This document shows, piece after piece, positions 34,473-46,434 of a stretch of 64,000 nt of DNA. The notes under the pieces were generated by a model, which worked only from the letters and a program-made list of their open reading frames with translations, made no database searches and had not been told where the DNA came from. A program made the position numbers and the translations under genes. This stretch comes from Streptomyces sp. NRRL B-1140 (GTDB taxonomy: Bacteria > Actinomycetota > Actinomycetes > Streptomycetales > Streptomycetaceae), in the NCBI RefSeq assembly GCF_001280065.1, contig NZ_LGEA01000091.1, forward strand, positions 124,001 through 188,000. The letters run 5' to 3'. Within the stretch, counting starts at the first letter, position 1. Each line of letters begins with the position of its first letter.

Positions 34473-35462
34473 ATGGCCAAGCAGCGACCCCAGACGAAGG
34501 CCAAGCGCCCGCAGACCACGGGCGGGGCCCGCACCGCAGGTGCCGAGGGAGACGTTCCGGTCGTCGGCGCCCGTGAGCCCTGCCCCTGCGGCAGCGGCCG
34601 CCGCTACAAGGCCTGTCACGGCCGGGCCGCCTCGCACGCCGCCACCGAGCTGGTGCACCGCCCCTTCGAGGGCCTGCCCGGCGAGTGCGACTGGGTGGCC
34701 CTGCGCGAGCTGGTCCCGGCGGCCACGGTCGAGCTGACCCTGAAGGACGGCCTGCCCGAGGGCGTCCCGGCGGTCACCCTGGCCACGGTCCTTCCCATGG
34801 CATGGCCGGCACTACGTCGCGACGACGGCTCGGTCCTGCTCGGCCTGCAGAACGACACCTCCTCCGGTGACATCAGCCGCGACCTCGCCGACACCCTTCA
34901 GCGCGCCCTCGAAGCCCAGCCCGGCACGCCCGTCCAGGGCCGCCGCGCCCCGGCCGGCAGTCCTCGGCTGCAGGATCTGCTCGCCCCCGACGGCGCCTTC
35001 GAGCCAGAAGTGCACAGCGGCTTCGAGTTCTGGGTGCCGGACCCGGAGAACGCCACGCCCGACGTGACCGCCTCCCTGGAGCGGGCCAACTCGGCGGCCA
35101 TCCCGACCGTCAAGCTCCAGGGCGTGGACGCCGCGTACTGGTGCGAGACGCCGGAGAAGAACCATCTGCGATGGGTCATGCCGCACGCCGAGGAGCTGCT
35201 GCTGGACGCCCTCGCCCGGCTGCACGCCGCGGGCCGTTCCAGCCTCGGCGAGGGCACTCGCCTGGTGGGTTCGTTCCGTGCTCACGGGCTCACGGTGCCG
35301 GTGTGGGACCTGCCCAGCGGGGTCACCGCCGAGGACGTGGAGAAGCCCGCGGCGGAGTTCGCCGAGCGCCTCGCCGCCGCCCTGGCGACGGACGCGCCGC
35401 TCACCGCGGACGAGCGCCGCGCCCGTGGCGGTCTCACCAACCGGCAGGTCACGCTCAGCTGA
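34473..35462 (+). CDS. DUF5926-type protein with SEC-C zinc motif
   Basis: The 329-aa product starts with a basic stretch and then a SEC-C zinc motif, PCPCGSGRRYKACHG at about residues 36-50, of the type found at the end of SecA. The remaining 270 residues match a conserved actinobacterial domain I recall as DUF5926, of unknown function. No membrane segment is seen. A -10-like TAGGCT lies near 34,430, and GGGAGA precedes the ATG. Confidence 0.75.
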   Translation: MAKQRPQTKAKRPQTTGGARTAGAEGDVPVVGAREPCPCGSGRRYKACHGRAASHAATELVHRPFEGLPGECDWVALRELVPAATVELTLKDGLPEGVPAVTLATVLPMAWPALRRDDGSVLLGLQNDTSSGDISRDLADTLQRALEAQPGTPVQGRRAPAGSPRLQDLLAPDGAFEPEVHSGFEFWVPDPENATPDVTASLERANSAAIPTVKLQGVDAAYWCETPEKNHLRWVMPHAEELLLDALARLHAAGRSSLGEGTRLVGSFRAHGLTVPVWDLPSGVTAEDVEKPAAEFAERLAAALATDAPLTADERRARGGLTNRQVTLS

Positions 35463-35613
35463 CGGCCGCTCCGGGATCGTGCCGGCCGGCCCCCGGCCGG
35501 TCGGCCTCGTGCGCCCCGTCGGATCACAACTCCCGTTGCGGACAAGCCAGTCGGTGACCGGAAAGGCGAGTTCGAATTTGCGAACCGCCGATCTCTTGTT
35601 ACCGTTCCCGTAG

Positions 35614-35651
35614 CCCGGTTGCTGGTGCATCCCCCGTCGCCAGCAACCGGG
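35614..35651 (+). ncRNA. Hairpin terminator, possibly the end of a small RNA
   Basis: CCCGGTTGCTGG and CCAGCAACCGGG form a perfect 12-bp stem with a 14-nt loop, followed by TCTTT. A promoter-like pair (TTGCGA, 16 nt, TACCGT) lies just upstream, which would start a transcript near 35,611 consisting of little more than this hairpin. It stands alone between two genes, 150 bp after the SEC-C stop and 62 bp before the end of a convergent gene. Otherwise it is a terminator. Confidence 0.4.
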
Positions 35652-35713
35652 TCTTTGCGTCTCCGCTTCCGTTCACGGCACGCAGCGGATCCTCAACTAC
35701 CCTTTTGCGCAGG

Positions 35714-36430
35714 CTAGTTGCTTCCCGAGCGCAGCAGCAGCGGCCCCCGCCCGCCCCGCTCGGCGAACTCCGCGACGGCCGTGTACGCCGCCGGCTTCCC
35801 GCGTGCGGGCTCCCGGGGCGTCTCACACGTTCCCGGCTCGTCCCCCGCCTCCAGGGCACACCTCATCCGCACCGTGCGATCGCCGGGACTCATCAGGGTC
35901 AGTGTGGCGTCCAGCGCCCCACCCGTCGTATTGCGGTAGTAGGTCCGCGCCCACGTCTGCGCCCCCTGCGTCACCACACAGGTCTGCGCCTCGACGCCGT
36001 CGGGTGAGGCGAGTTCGGGACCGCACCGCACGGCGGTCGACAGGCCCTGGCCGAGCGCCGGAAGGCCGGGGGCGCCGGAGGACGCCCCGGGCGCCTTGCC
36101 ATCGGCACGCGCGGAAGGCCGTACGGCAGCGGAACCCGACGGGCGAGAGTCGGTACCCGGACGGGAACCCGACGAGCGAGAGTCGGCACCGGAATCGGAC
36201 GAACGGGCGCCGGCCCCGAGACCGGACGAGCGGGAGGCCGCACCGGTATCGGACGTTCGGGCGCCCGCGCCCACCGAAACCGCAGCGCGCTGGGCCCCCG
36301 CCGACTCCACCTGCCCCGCGGACGCCGCTGCCAGCGGCAGTGCGATCGCGCACGCCACCACGACGCCCGCGAGGGCGAACAGTCTGATCTTTCGAGGGTC
36401 CCGGGAGCGGCCCCGGGCGTGACGCCGCAT
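35714..36430 (-). CDS. Secreted or membrane-anchored hypothetical protein
   Basis: The 238-aa product has a basic N-terminus, one hydrophobic helix (about residues 16-36) ending in an AASAGQ signal-like site, then a low-complexity stretch of about 70 residues with repeated SRSSG/ARSSD units, and a C-terminal globular domain of 110 residues. The domain has two or more cysteine pairs (AVRCGPEL, AQTCVV, RMRCAL, GTCET) fit for disulphides outside the cell. Function unknown. The serine repeats resemble a wall-spanning linker. Confidence 0.65.
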   Translation of the reverse strand: MRRHARGRSRDPRKIRLFALAGVVVACAIALPLAAASAGQVESAGAQRAAVSVGAGARTSDTGAASRSSGLGAGARSSDSGADSRSSGSRPGTDSRPSGSAAVRPSARADGKAPGASSGAPGLPALGQGLSTAVRCGPELASPDGVEAQTCVVTQGAQTWARTYYRNTTGGALDATLTLMSPGDRTVRMRCALEAGDEPGTCETPREPARGKPAAYTAVAEFAERGGRGPLLLRSGSN

Positions 36431-36485
36431 GGTTCCGGAACTTAACGCGCCTGGGCGGGCGCCGGGCTCGGCGCGCCCGACAGCC

Positions 36486-37151
36486 CTAGAACTCGGGCGC
36501 GCTCACACCCGTACGAGTGAGCGCTTCGACCACGGCGTCCACCACGGCCTCGACATCGGGCACCCACGGCGAGGCCGAGCCGGGCAGCGGTGCGCGCTCC
36601 CAGCGGATCTCGCCCTGGCCGGTCTCGGAGGGCGGCAGTGCCAGGTAGCCGCCCTCGCCGTGGAAGCGGAGCGAGCCGGGCACGAAGTCCTTGGCGTAGA
36701 GCAGTTCCCCGAGCTGCTCCATGGAGTACGGCTTGACGAGGATCGCCCAGCGGGCGGGGGAGGCGACGACCGGGCCGAGCCGCATGCCCGTCTGGTCGAG
36801 CGCCTTGAGGGCGCGGGCGGCCGCCGGGGCCGGCAGCGAGACCGCGCAGGGCGCGTGACCGCCGGTGGCCAGCACGATGGGCGCGGTCGGCCGGTTGGCC
36901 CACCACCAGCGCACCATGCGTCCGTCGGTGGTCGCCGCGAGGAGGCCGGGGTCGAAGGGGTGCGCGCCGGGCACCGTGCAGTCGGGGTCGGGGCAGCTGC
37001 AGCGGGAGTGCCCCTGCGGGTCCGCCGCCACGCCCGGGAGTACGGGCCACTGCCACTGCGTCGCGTAGGTCAGGGCCGCGTCGATCAGCTCAGGCTTCCC
37101 GTCGCTGCGCTGGGGCAGGAGCCTGCGTCGCCTTCCGAGGATCTCGCGCAT
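36486..37151 (-). CDS. Bifunctional DNA primase/polymerase-domain protein
   Basis: The 221-aa product matches the N-terminal prim-pol domain known from plasmid and actinobacterial primases (DAALTYATQWQWPVLPG, CSCPDPDCTVPGAHP, VRWWWANRPTAPI). The usual helicase part is absent, and many Streptomyces carry this stand-alone version, whose function is not known. The four cysteines in CSC-C may bind zinc. ATG at 37151 follows GGAAAGGAACGAGCG. The 37,152-37,654 interval upstream holds no certain gene but has one strong hairpin. Confidence 0.75.
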   Translation of the reverse strand: MREILGRRRRLLPQRSDGKPELIDAALTYATQWQWPVLPGVAADPQGHSRCSCPDPDCTVPGAHPFDPGLLAATTDGRMVRWWWANRPTAPIVLATGGHAPCAVSLPAPAAARALKALDQTGMRLGPVVASPARWAILVKPYSMEQLGELLYAKDFVPGSLRFHGEGGYLALPPSETGQGEIRWERAPLPGSASPWVPDVEAVVDAVVEALTRTGVSAPEF

Positions 37152-37462
37152 GAGCGCTCGTTCCTTTCCGTTGCACGCCTGGCAACACCGTGGTCCACAT
37201 CACATCATGTGTCGATCACTTCACTGTGCGTACCTGTTGGCGCATCACACCCCTGCGCGAAGCAAGGGGAACCCCTATGGGCCGAGCTTGGGCTGCCTCC
37301 GCGGCCGTCCCGCCCATACTGCGTCTGTCGAAAGCACGGGCTGGCGTAGGGGGTGGCGAAGTATGGCGTTTGCCGTCGCGCGTATTTCTCTCCGCCTCCG
37401 CCACGGGAGGATGGGGCACGGTCGTCGGTGGATAGGACGCCCGGTTCCGTCACCAGGTTCCG

Positions 37463-37481
37463 GGTGGTTCCCAACCACCCC
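37463..37481 (+). terminator. Hairpin in the phosphatase upstream region
   Basis: GGGTGGTT-CCC-AACCACCC is perfect, and flanking CCAGG/CCTGG can extend it. It lies 175 bp upstream of the PP2C phosphatase start. It could be a transcription attenuator or a terminator of a short upstream transcript. Confidence 0.45.
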
Positions 37482-37654
37482 TGGCCTTCACCGAGTACGT
37501 ACCCATCACGACCGTTGTGACGCTCCGTCGAGCAGCCCCAGTCGACCGCAATAAGCCGTCCCCTGAGGCAGTTTTAAGCCAAATTTGCATTTCCGCAAGA
37601 GGAAGGGAAGTTGTCCCCTCGCATCACACGGACACCAGGAATCCCAGCAGGACA

Positions 37655-39169
37655 ATGCTGGACATCTCCTCACGAGTGCGTGTACATGTGGAGACACTGC
37701 TAGCGACGCAGAATGACATGGGGGTTTGCGATGCTTTTGAGCAGTACGTGCCGGTGGGAAGGCCGGACGCCATGAACGCTCCGCACCCTCCGAAAGTGGC
37801 CGGAATCGATTCAACGGTTCCGGCGCCCGCACACACTGTCGCGCCCGTGGCGGCGGGCTCGCCCCCGGCCGTACCCGCGAACCCCCCCGCCCCTGCCGGT
37901 GCCGTGCTCCAGGACCGACTCGCCGGCTGGGTCTCCGACCTCACCACCCTGCACGAGCTCACCGAACGCCTGGCCCGCACCACCACGCTCGACGAGGCGC
38001 TCCAGGAGGTGCTGCGGGCCGGCGCCGCCCTGGTGGGTGCCCGGCGCGGCCTCGTCGTCCTGGAACCCGGGGACGGACTCGGCCCCGACACCACCACCGG
38101 CCTGGGCCTCGCCCGCGCCGATCTCGGCCACATCGAGACCGTGCCGCGCAGCGCCCTGTCCTACGGCCGGATCCTCGACGGGCTGCCCGGCGACGAGGAC
38201 GGCATCGCCGAGCCCGACCTCTTCGCCCAGGAGGGGCTCGACCCCCGCCACCGCGAGGTCGCGGCCCGCCTCGGCTACGCCGCCAGCTACGCGCTCCCCC
38301 TGACCCCCGGCACCGCCGTCCGCCTCGGCGCCGCCGTCTGGCTCTACGACGAGCCCGCCGAACCGGGCGAGCGGCAGCGCCATCTCGCGGGGCTCTACGC
38401 GCGGTACGCCGCCGAGCACCTGGCCCGCCTCCTCGAACTGGAACGCACCCGCACGTCCATGGCCACGATGTCGGAGGAGCTGCTGCCCGCGCGGCTGCCC
38501 CGGGTTCCCGGCGTCCAGCTCGCGGCTCGGCACCGCACCGGCCCGCGCGGCGGAGGCGACTGGTACGACGCGCTGCCGCTGCCCGACTCCGCCCTCGGTC
38601 TGGCCGTCGGATCCGTCACGGGCTCGGGTCCCAGCGCGGTCGCCGCGATGGGGCGGCTGCGAGCGTCGCTGCGCGCGTACGCCGTGATGGAGGGGGAGGA
38701 TCCGGTCGCCGTCCTGTCCGATCTGGAGCTGTTGCTGCGGCTGACCGAACCGGCCCGGTCGGCCACCGCACTGTTCGGCTACTGCGAGCCGGCCGCGCGC
38801 AAGATCACGCTGGCCGGTGCCGGGCACAGCCCGCCGCTGCTGATCGGACAGCGCCGTACCGAGTTCGCCGAGACGTCCGTCTCCGCCCCGCTGGGCATGC
38901 TCGCCTGCTGGGAGGCGCCCAGCGTGGAGATCCTCGCCGAGCCTGGAGAGACGGTTCTGCTCTACACCGACGGGCTGCTGCACCGCACCGGCGAGGCCAC
39001 CGACCGCGCTTTCGCCCGGCTGCACGCGGCGGCGGCGTCGGTGCCCCGGGCCCTGCGCGGCGAGCCCGGTGCCATCGCCGACCACGTTCTGCGAAGCGTG
39101 CTGCCGGACGGGCTGGACGCGGCCGACGGTGCGGAGGACGTCGTGCTGCTGGCGGTCCGGTTCGGGTAA
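37655..39169 (+). CDS. GAF - SpoIIE/PP2C-type serine phosphatase
   Basis: The 504-aa product resembles RsbU/SpoIIE-type phosphatases that dephosphorylate STAS antagonists. A disordered Pro/Ala region (about residues 35-80) is followed by a GAF-like sensor (about 95-265) and the phosphatase domain. Metal-binding residues are in GGGDWYDALPL, ALGLAVGSVTGSGPSA and VLLYTDGLLHR. The second metal-binding aspartate of VGDVSGHG enzymes is replaced by SVTG here. The ATG at 37655 has AGGA close upstream. No sigma factor is adjacent. Confidence 0.85.
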   Translation: MLDISSRVRVHVETLLATQNDMGVCDAFEQYVPVGRPDAMNAPHPPKVAGIDSTVPAPAHTVAPVAAGSPPAVPANPPAPAGAVLQDRLAGWVSDLTTLHELTERLARTTTLDEALQEVLRAGAALVGARRGLVVLEPGDGLGPDTTTGLGLARADLGHIETVPRSALSYGRILDGLPGDEDGIAEPDLFAQEGLDPRHREVAARLGYAASYALPLTPGTAVRLGAAVWLYDEPAEPGERQRHLAGLYARYAAEHLARLLELERTRTSMATMSEELLPARLPRVPGVQLAARHRTGPRGGGDWYDALPLPDSALGLAVGSVTGSGPSAVAAMGRLRASLRAYAVMEGEDPVAVLSDLELLLRLTEPARSATALFGYCEPAARKITLAGAGHSPPLLIGQRRTEFAETSVSAPLGMLACWEAPSVEILAEPGETVLLYTDGLLHRTGEATDRAFARLHAAAASVPRALRGEPGAIADHVLRSVLPDGLDAADGAEDVVLLAVRFG

Positions 39170-39251
39170 CGCTCCTCGTCACCGCCCTGGGCCCCTTCCC
39201 CACCGCCGTACAGTGGACGGTGGTCCAGTGCCGTTATCGAGGAGGATGACC

Positions 39252-40709
39252 GTGGCCGAGGAGCTCACACCGGCGACCCCGGACGAGAGCGAAGAGCCGA
39301 TCAAGCAGCGGAAGAACGGACTGTACCCGGGCGTGTCCGACGAGCTGGCCGAGAACATGAAGAGCGGCTGGGCGGACACCGAGCTGCGCGACCTCGAGCC
39401 CATCCCCCAGGCCGCCGAGACCGCCGCCCGCCGGGCCGCGCTGTCCGCGCGCTTCCCGGGCGAGCGTCTGGTGATCCCCGCGGGCAACCTGAAGACCCGC
39501 TCGAACGACACCGAGTACGCCTTCCGCGCCTCCGTCGAGTACGCCTACCTCACCGGCAACCAGACCGAGGACGGCGTCCTGGTCCTTGAGCCCACGGCCG
39601 AGGGCCACGAGGCGACGATCTACCTCCTGCCGCGCTCCGACCGCGAGAACGGCGAGTTCTGGCTGGACGGCCAGGGCGAGCTGTGGGTCGGCCGCCGGCA
39701 CTCCCTCACCGAGGCCGGGAAGCTGTACGGCATCCCCGCCTCCGACGTCCGCGAGCTGGCCGGCGCCCTGCGCGAGGCCACCGGACCGGTGCGGGTCGTG
39801 CGCGGGTACGACGCCGGCATCGAGGCGGCCCTGACCGACAAGGTCACCGCCGAGCGGGACGAGGAGCTGCGGGTCTTCCTCTCCGAGGCGCGCCTGGTCA
39901 AGGACGAGTTCGAGATCGGCGAGCTGCAGAAGGCGGTCGACTCGACCGTGCGCGGCTTCGAGGACGTGGTGAAGGTCCTCGACAAGGCCGAGGCGACCTC
40001 CGAGCGGTACATCGAGGGCACCTTCTTCCTCCGCGCCCGCGTCGAGGGCAACGACGTCGGCTACGGCACGATCGCCGCGGCCGGGCCGCACGCCTGCACG
40101 CTGCACTGGGTGCGCAACGACGGAGCCGTGCGCTCGGGCGAGCTGCTGCTGCTCGACGCGGGTGTGGAGACGCACACGTACTACACAGCGGATGTCACGC
40201 GGACGCTGCCGATCAACGGCCGCTTCGACGACATCCAGCGCAAGATCTACGACGCCGTGTACGAGGCCCAGGAAGCCGGGATCGCGGCGGTGAGGCCGGG
40301 CGCGAAGTACCGCGACTTCCACGACGCCGCCCAGCGGGTGCTGGCCGAGCGACTCGTCGAGTGGGGGCTCGTCGAGGGGCCCGTGGAGCGGGTGCTGGAG
40401 CTGGGTCTGCAGCGGCGCTGGACGCTGCACGGCACCGGGCACATGCTCGGCATGGACGTGCACGACTGCGCTGCCGCGCGGGTCGAGGCGTACGTCGACG
40501 GTGTCCTCGAGCCGGGGATGTGCCTGACCGTGGAGCCCGGGCTGTACTTCCAGGCCGATGACCTGACCGTGCCGGAGGAGTACCGGGGCATCGGGGTACG
40601 GATCGAGGACGACATCCTCGTGACGGAGGACGGCAACCGGAACCTGAGTGCGGCGCTGCCTCGCCGGTCGGATGAGGTCGAGGCCTGGATGGCGTCCGTC
40701 AAGGGCTGA
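39252..40709 (+). CDS. pepP: Xaa-Pro aminopeptidase (M24B, PepP-like)
   Basis: The 485-aa product is a creatinase-fold metalloprotease that removes the first residue from peptides with proline at position two. It has the N-terminal aminopeptidase P domain (about 60-200) and the pita-bread catalytic domain. All five metal ligands are visible: LLLDAGVET, TADVTRTLP, HGTGHMLG, VEPGLYF and VRIEDD. GTG at 39252 is chosen because GGAGG ends 6 nt upstream; ATG at 39246 is too close to it. A perfect hairpin follows the gene. Confidence 0.9.
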   Translation: MAEELTPATPDESEEPIKQRKNGLYPGVSDELAENMKSGWADTELRDLEPIPQAAETAARRAALSARFPGERLVIPAGNLKTRSNDTEYAFRASVEYAYLTGNQTEDGVLVLEPTAEGHEATIYLLPRSDRENGEFWLDGQGELWVGRRHSLTEAGKLYGIPASDVRELAGALREATGPVRVVRGYDAGIEAALTDKVTAERDEELRVFLSEARLVKDEFEIGELQKAVDSTVRGFEDVVKVLDKAEATSERYIEGTFFLRARVEGNDVGYGTIAAAGPHACTLHWVRNDGAVRSGELLLLDAGVETHTYYTADVTRTLPINGRFDDIQRKIYDAVYEAQEAGIAAVRPGAKYRDFHDAAQRVLAERLVEWGLVEGPVERVLELGLQRRWTLHGTGHMLGMDVHDCAAARVEAYVDGVLEPGMCLTVEPGLYFQADDLTVPEEYRGIGVRIEDDILVTEDGNRNLSAALPRRSDEVEAWMASVKG

Positions 40710-40718
40710 GTTCCGGAT

Positions 40719-40749
40719 GCGGGGGTGCGGGAGCCGGCCGCACCCCCGC
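40719..40749 (+). terminator. Hairpin terminator after pepP
   Basis: GCGGGGGTGCGG and CCGCACCCCCGC form a perfect 12-bp stem with a 7-nt loop, 10 nt past the stop codon. It separates pepP from the synthetase gene. Confidence 0.75.
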
Positions 40750-40889
40750 GGCGGAGCCGTAGGGCGCCCTTTTGCGGCGCTCCCCTGAGGTCCGCGCCCG
40801 GTCGGCAAGAAACAGCAGGTCAGCGCAAGTTGACGTATGAGATCATGGCCGACCTTGCCGGTCCGACTCGGGGAACAGGCGCGATCACC

Positions 40890-43883
<2,994 letters not shown>

Positions 43884-43903
43884 GGCTGCGGAGCACGAGC
43901 GGT

Positions 43904-43917
43904 GTTTCACGTGAAAC
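43904..43917. promoter_or_regulatory. parS centromere site
   Basis: GTTTCACGTGAAAC is a perfect match to the Streptomyces parS palindrome bound by ParB. It is one of a pair spaced 5 bp apart, directly downstream of the synthetase gene. parS sites cluster around oriC. Confidence 0.9.
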
Positions 43918-43922
43918 GCACT

Positions 43923-43936
43923 GTTTCACGTGAAAC
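43923..43936. promoter_or_regulatory. parS centromere site (second of pair)
   Basis: This is an identical GTTTCACGTGAAAC, centre to centre 19 bp from the first copy. Close pairs should give strong ParB loading. Confidence 0.9.
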
Positions 43937-43951
43937 ACCGCCCTGCGCAGG

Positions 43952-44416
43952 TCAGACCGCCATCAGCGGAGCGCCGGAGCGCCACTTCAGGACCTTGTCG
44001 AAGCTCACCACGGCCCCGCCCCGGCCCGGCTTGTTGCCGATCTGGACGTGGTCGGCGAGCTCCTCGATGAGACACAGCCCCCTGCCGTTCTCCGCGTCGG
44101 AATGAGCGGGGCGGATCGGCGGGCGGGACGGGCCGGCGGAGGCCGCGGGGAAGCCCGGGCCCGCGTCGGCGACCTCGATCCGGCACCTCTCGCCGTCGAG
44201 GTACGCGGTGACCCGGTACGCCTCCGAACCGGGGCCGCGCCCCGTGTCCCCACCGTGCTCCACGGCGTTCGCGCACGCCTCGCTGAGGGCGACGGAGAGG
44301 TCGTAGGAGATGTCCGGGTCGACGCCCGCGGTCTCCATCGTGCCGATCAGGAGGCGGCGGGCGAGCGGCACGCTCGCAGCTTCGCGCCGCAGATGGAGTG
44401 ACCACCAGATGCTCAT
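43952..44416 (-). CDS. RsbW-like HATPase anti-sigma regulator
   Basis: The 154-aa product is a stand-alone Bergerat-fold ATPase, with N box SVALSEACANAVEHG, G1 VADAGPG and G2 NGRGLCLIEELAD. It should bind ATP and either a sigma factor or a STAS protein. The gene starts at ATG 44416 and ends 16 nt from the parS pair. No sigma gene lies beside it. The 44,417-44,661 divergent gap should hold its promoter. Confidence 0.8.
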   Translation of the reverse strand: MSIWWSLHLRREAASVPLARRLLIGTMETAGVDPDISYDLSVALSEACANAVEHGGDTGRGPGSEAYRVTAYLDGERCRIEVADAGPGFPAASAGPSRPPIRPAHSDAENGRGLCLIEELADHVQIGNKPGRGGAVVSFDKVLKWRSGAPLMAV

Positions 44417-44661
44417 GCTCCAGCCTCCTGGCTGCGGCTCGACATACCGTTACGTATTGCCCCGAGTCCCCCTGCGTAAGCGCGAAGTTGACGTGACGCC
44501 GCCCATACGGCGGATGCGCGCTGGTCCTGATCGGTGTATATGGGGGGAAGATATCGGCGCATCCGGGGGCGCGCGGGGCCAGAGCGTGATGTTCCGGCCG
44601 TAGGGCATCTTGTGGACCTGCCGCACGAGGCCTGCGAAGCCAGTGCGATGATGAGCCCGCC

Positions 44662-45483
44662 ATGACTGCCCCCCACGCGCGCGCGGCGCGCTCCGGACAC
44701 ACGCTCCGGATCCTGCGGGCCGCGGTGTTCGCCGCGGTCTGCGTCGTGCTGGCCGGGGCAGGTCACGCGCTCGCCTCCTGCGACGGCATCCCGATGTGGA
44801 CGCTGGGTGCCGGATTCCTCGGAGTAACCGCCGTGGCGGCTCCGCTCGCCGGGCGGGTGCGCTCGCTGGCGGGGATCACGGCTCTGCTCGCGGTCGGCCA
44901 GACGGTGCTGCACACGCTGTTCGGCCTCGGCCAGCACGGTACGGGCGCCGTCACGTCCTCGGCACCGGCGGGCGGGAGTGACGCCGCTCTGGTCCAGCAG
45001 GCCGCGCGGTTCGTATGTGGCACGACGGCGGCGGCGATCAGCCCGGCGCAGGCCCACAGAATCCTCACCGACGCCCGGATCCAGCCGCCCACGGGGGCGC
45101 ACACGCATCCGGCCGCGGACGCCGTGTCCGGGTCGTCGGCGTCGCTGTGGCCGTCCCTGCCGATGCTGCTCGGCCACCTCCTCGCGGCGCTCGCCGCCGG
45201 CTGGCTGCTGCGCCACGGCGACCTGGCTCTGCTGCGGCTCACCGAGCTCTCGGCACAGGGAGTCGCCGAGGGGGCGCTGATGCGCTCCCTGCGGGCCGCT
45301 CTCGCCCTGGTCCGCGCCCTGCGCGCCGGGCTTCCGGGAGCCCCGGACGTCGGCCCGCGCCCCGCACACACCCCGCGGTCCGCGCACCCGATGCCGCGCA
45401 CGGCGGCGCTCCAGCACACGGTGATCCGGCGCGGCCCGCCGACGGCCACGGCTTCCGCAGCCGCACTCGCCCTCGCCGCCTGA
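44662..45483 (+). CDS. Membrane protein of unknown function at the head of the copper cluster
   Basis: The 273-aa product has about five hydrophobic helices in two groups (residues 15-85 and 150-185) separated by a histidine-containing loop (GAHTHPAADA), and a long Ala/Pro/Arg-rich C-terminal tail. The histidines and its position 120 bp before the copper-related genes suggest a metal role. That is inference. No family is recognised. ATG 44662 follows a weak leader. Confidence 0.6.
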   Translation: MTAPHARAARSGHTLRILRAAVFAAVCVVLAGAGHALASCDGIPMWTLGAGFLGVTAVAAPLAGRVRSLAGITALLAVGQTVLHTLFGLGQHGTGAVTSSAPAGGSDAALVQQAARFVCGTTAAAISPAQAHRILTDARIQPPTGAHTHPAADAVSGSSASLWPSLPMLLGHLLAALAAGWLLRHGDLALLRLTELSAQGVAEGALMRSLRAALALVRALRAGLPGAPDVGPRPAHTPRSAHPMPRTAALQHTVIRRGPPTATASAAALALAA

Positions 45484-45602
45484 CGCGACGCGACCACCAC
45501 CACTCCGCTTCCGCGGAGGAGGGGCCGCCGTCGTGCGGTACGCGCGTGTGCGCGCCTCCCTCCTTCCACATCCAGACCGACTCACAGCGGAGTGCCCCTT
45601 CC

Positions 45603-46340
45603 ATGAAGGCTTCCCGTATCGTCGCGGCCGGTGCCGCCGCCGGTATCACCGTTCTCGCCCTGTCCGCCCCCGCCTTCGCGCACGTCACCGTGCAGCCCGA
45701 GGGCACGGCCGCCAAGGGCGGCTACGCGGTCATCGACTTCAAGGTCCCCAACGAGCGCGACGACGCCTCGACCACCAAGCTCGAGGTCAACTTCCCGACC
45801 GACCACCCGCTGGCCTCCGTCATGCCGGAGCCCATGCCGGGCTGGAAGATCGACGTCACCAAGTCCAAGCTGGACAAGCCGCTGGAGATGCACGGCGAGA
45901 AGATCACCGAGGCCGTCACCAAGGTCACCTGGACCGCCGAGGGCAAGGGGATCGAGGCCGGCTACTTCGAGAAGTTCCCGCTCTCCGTCGGCCAGCTGCC
46001 CGAGGACACCGACCAGCTGGCCTTCAAGGCCCTGCAGACGTACTCCAACAAGGAGGTCGTCCGCTGGATCGAGGTGCCGCAGAAGGGCAAGGAGGAGCCC
46101 GACAACCCGGCCCCCGTGCTGGAGCTTTCCGCGGCCTCCGAGGACGGCCACCACGGCGCGGCCGCCGACGACGACTCCGGCTCCGAGCCGGCCGAGAAGA
46201 CCTCCGCAGACACCACCGCCGCCGACTCCTCCGCCGGCACCGACACCACCGCTCGCGTCCTGGGCATCGTCGGCATCGTGGTCGGCGCGGCGGGCGTCGC
46301 CTACGGCGTGCTCGCCGGGCGCCGGCGGTCCGACGCCTGA
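45603..46340 (+). CDS. ycnI: YcnI-family (DUF1775) copper-binding membrane protein
   Basis: The 245-aa product has a signal peptide cut after APAFA, leaving a mature N-terminal histidine (HVTVQP), the copper ligand known from Bacillus YcnI. The YcnI domain covers about residues 25-175 (GYAVIDFKVPNE, VTWTAEG); an acidic linker and one C-terminal helix (about 217-237) then anchor it outside the membrane. It is followed by Sco, PCuAC, CopCD and DyP genes on the same strand, which fits extracytoplasmic copper handling. Confidence 0.9.
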   Translation: MKASRIVAAGAAAGITVLALSAPAFAHVTVQPEGTAAKGGYAVIDFKVPNERDDASTTKLEVNFPTDHPLASVMPEPMPGWKIDVTKSKLDKPLEMHGEKITEAVTKVTWTAEGKGIEAGYFEKFPLSVGQLPEDTDQLAFKALQTYSNKEVVRWIEVPQKGKEEPDNPAPVLELSAASEDGHHGAAADDDSGSEPAEKTSADTTAADSSAGTDTTARVLGIVGIVVGAAGVAYGVLAGRRRSDA

Positions 46341-46434
46341 GCCTGCTTCCGTTGACGGCGCGCGCCGGTCCCCCGCTTCCGGGCGGGGGCGCCCCCGGTG
46401 CGCGCCGGGTCACCGACATCTGGGACATTTTTCT

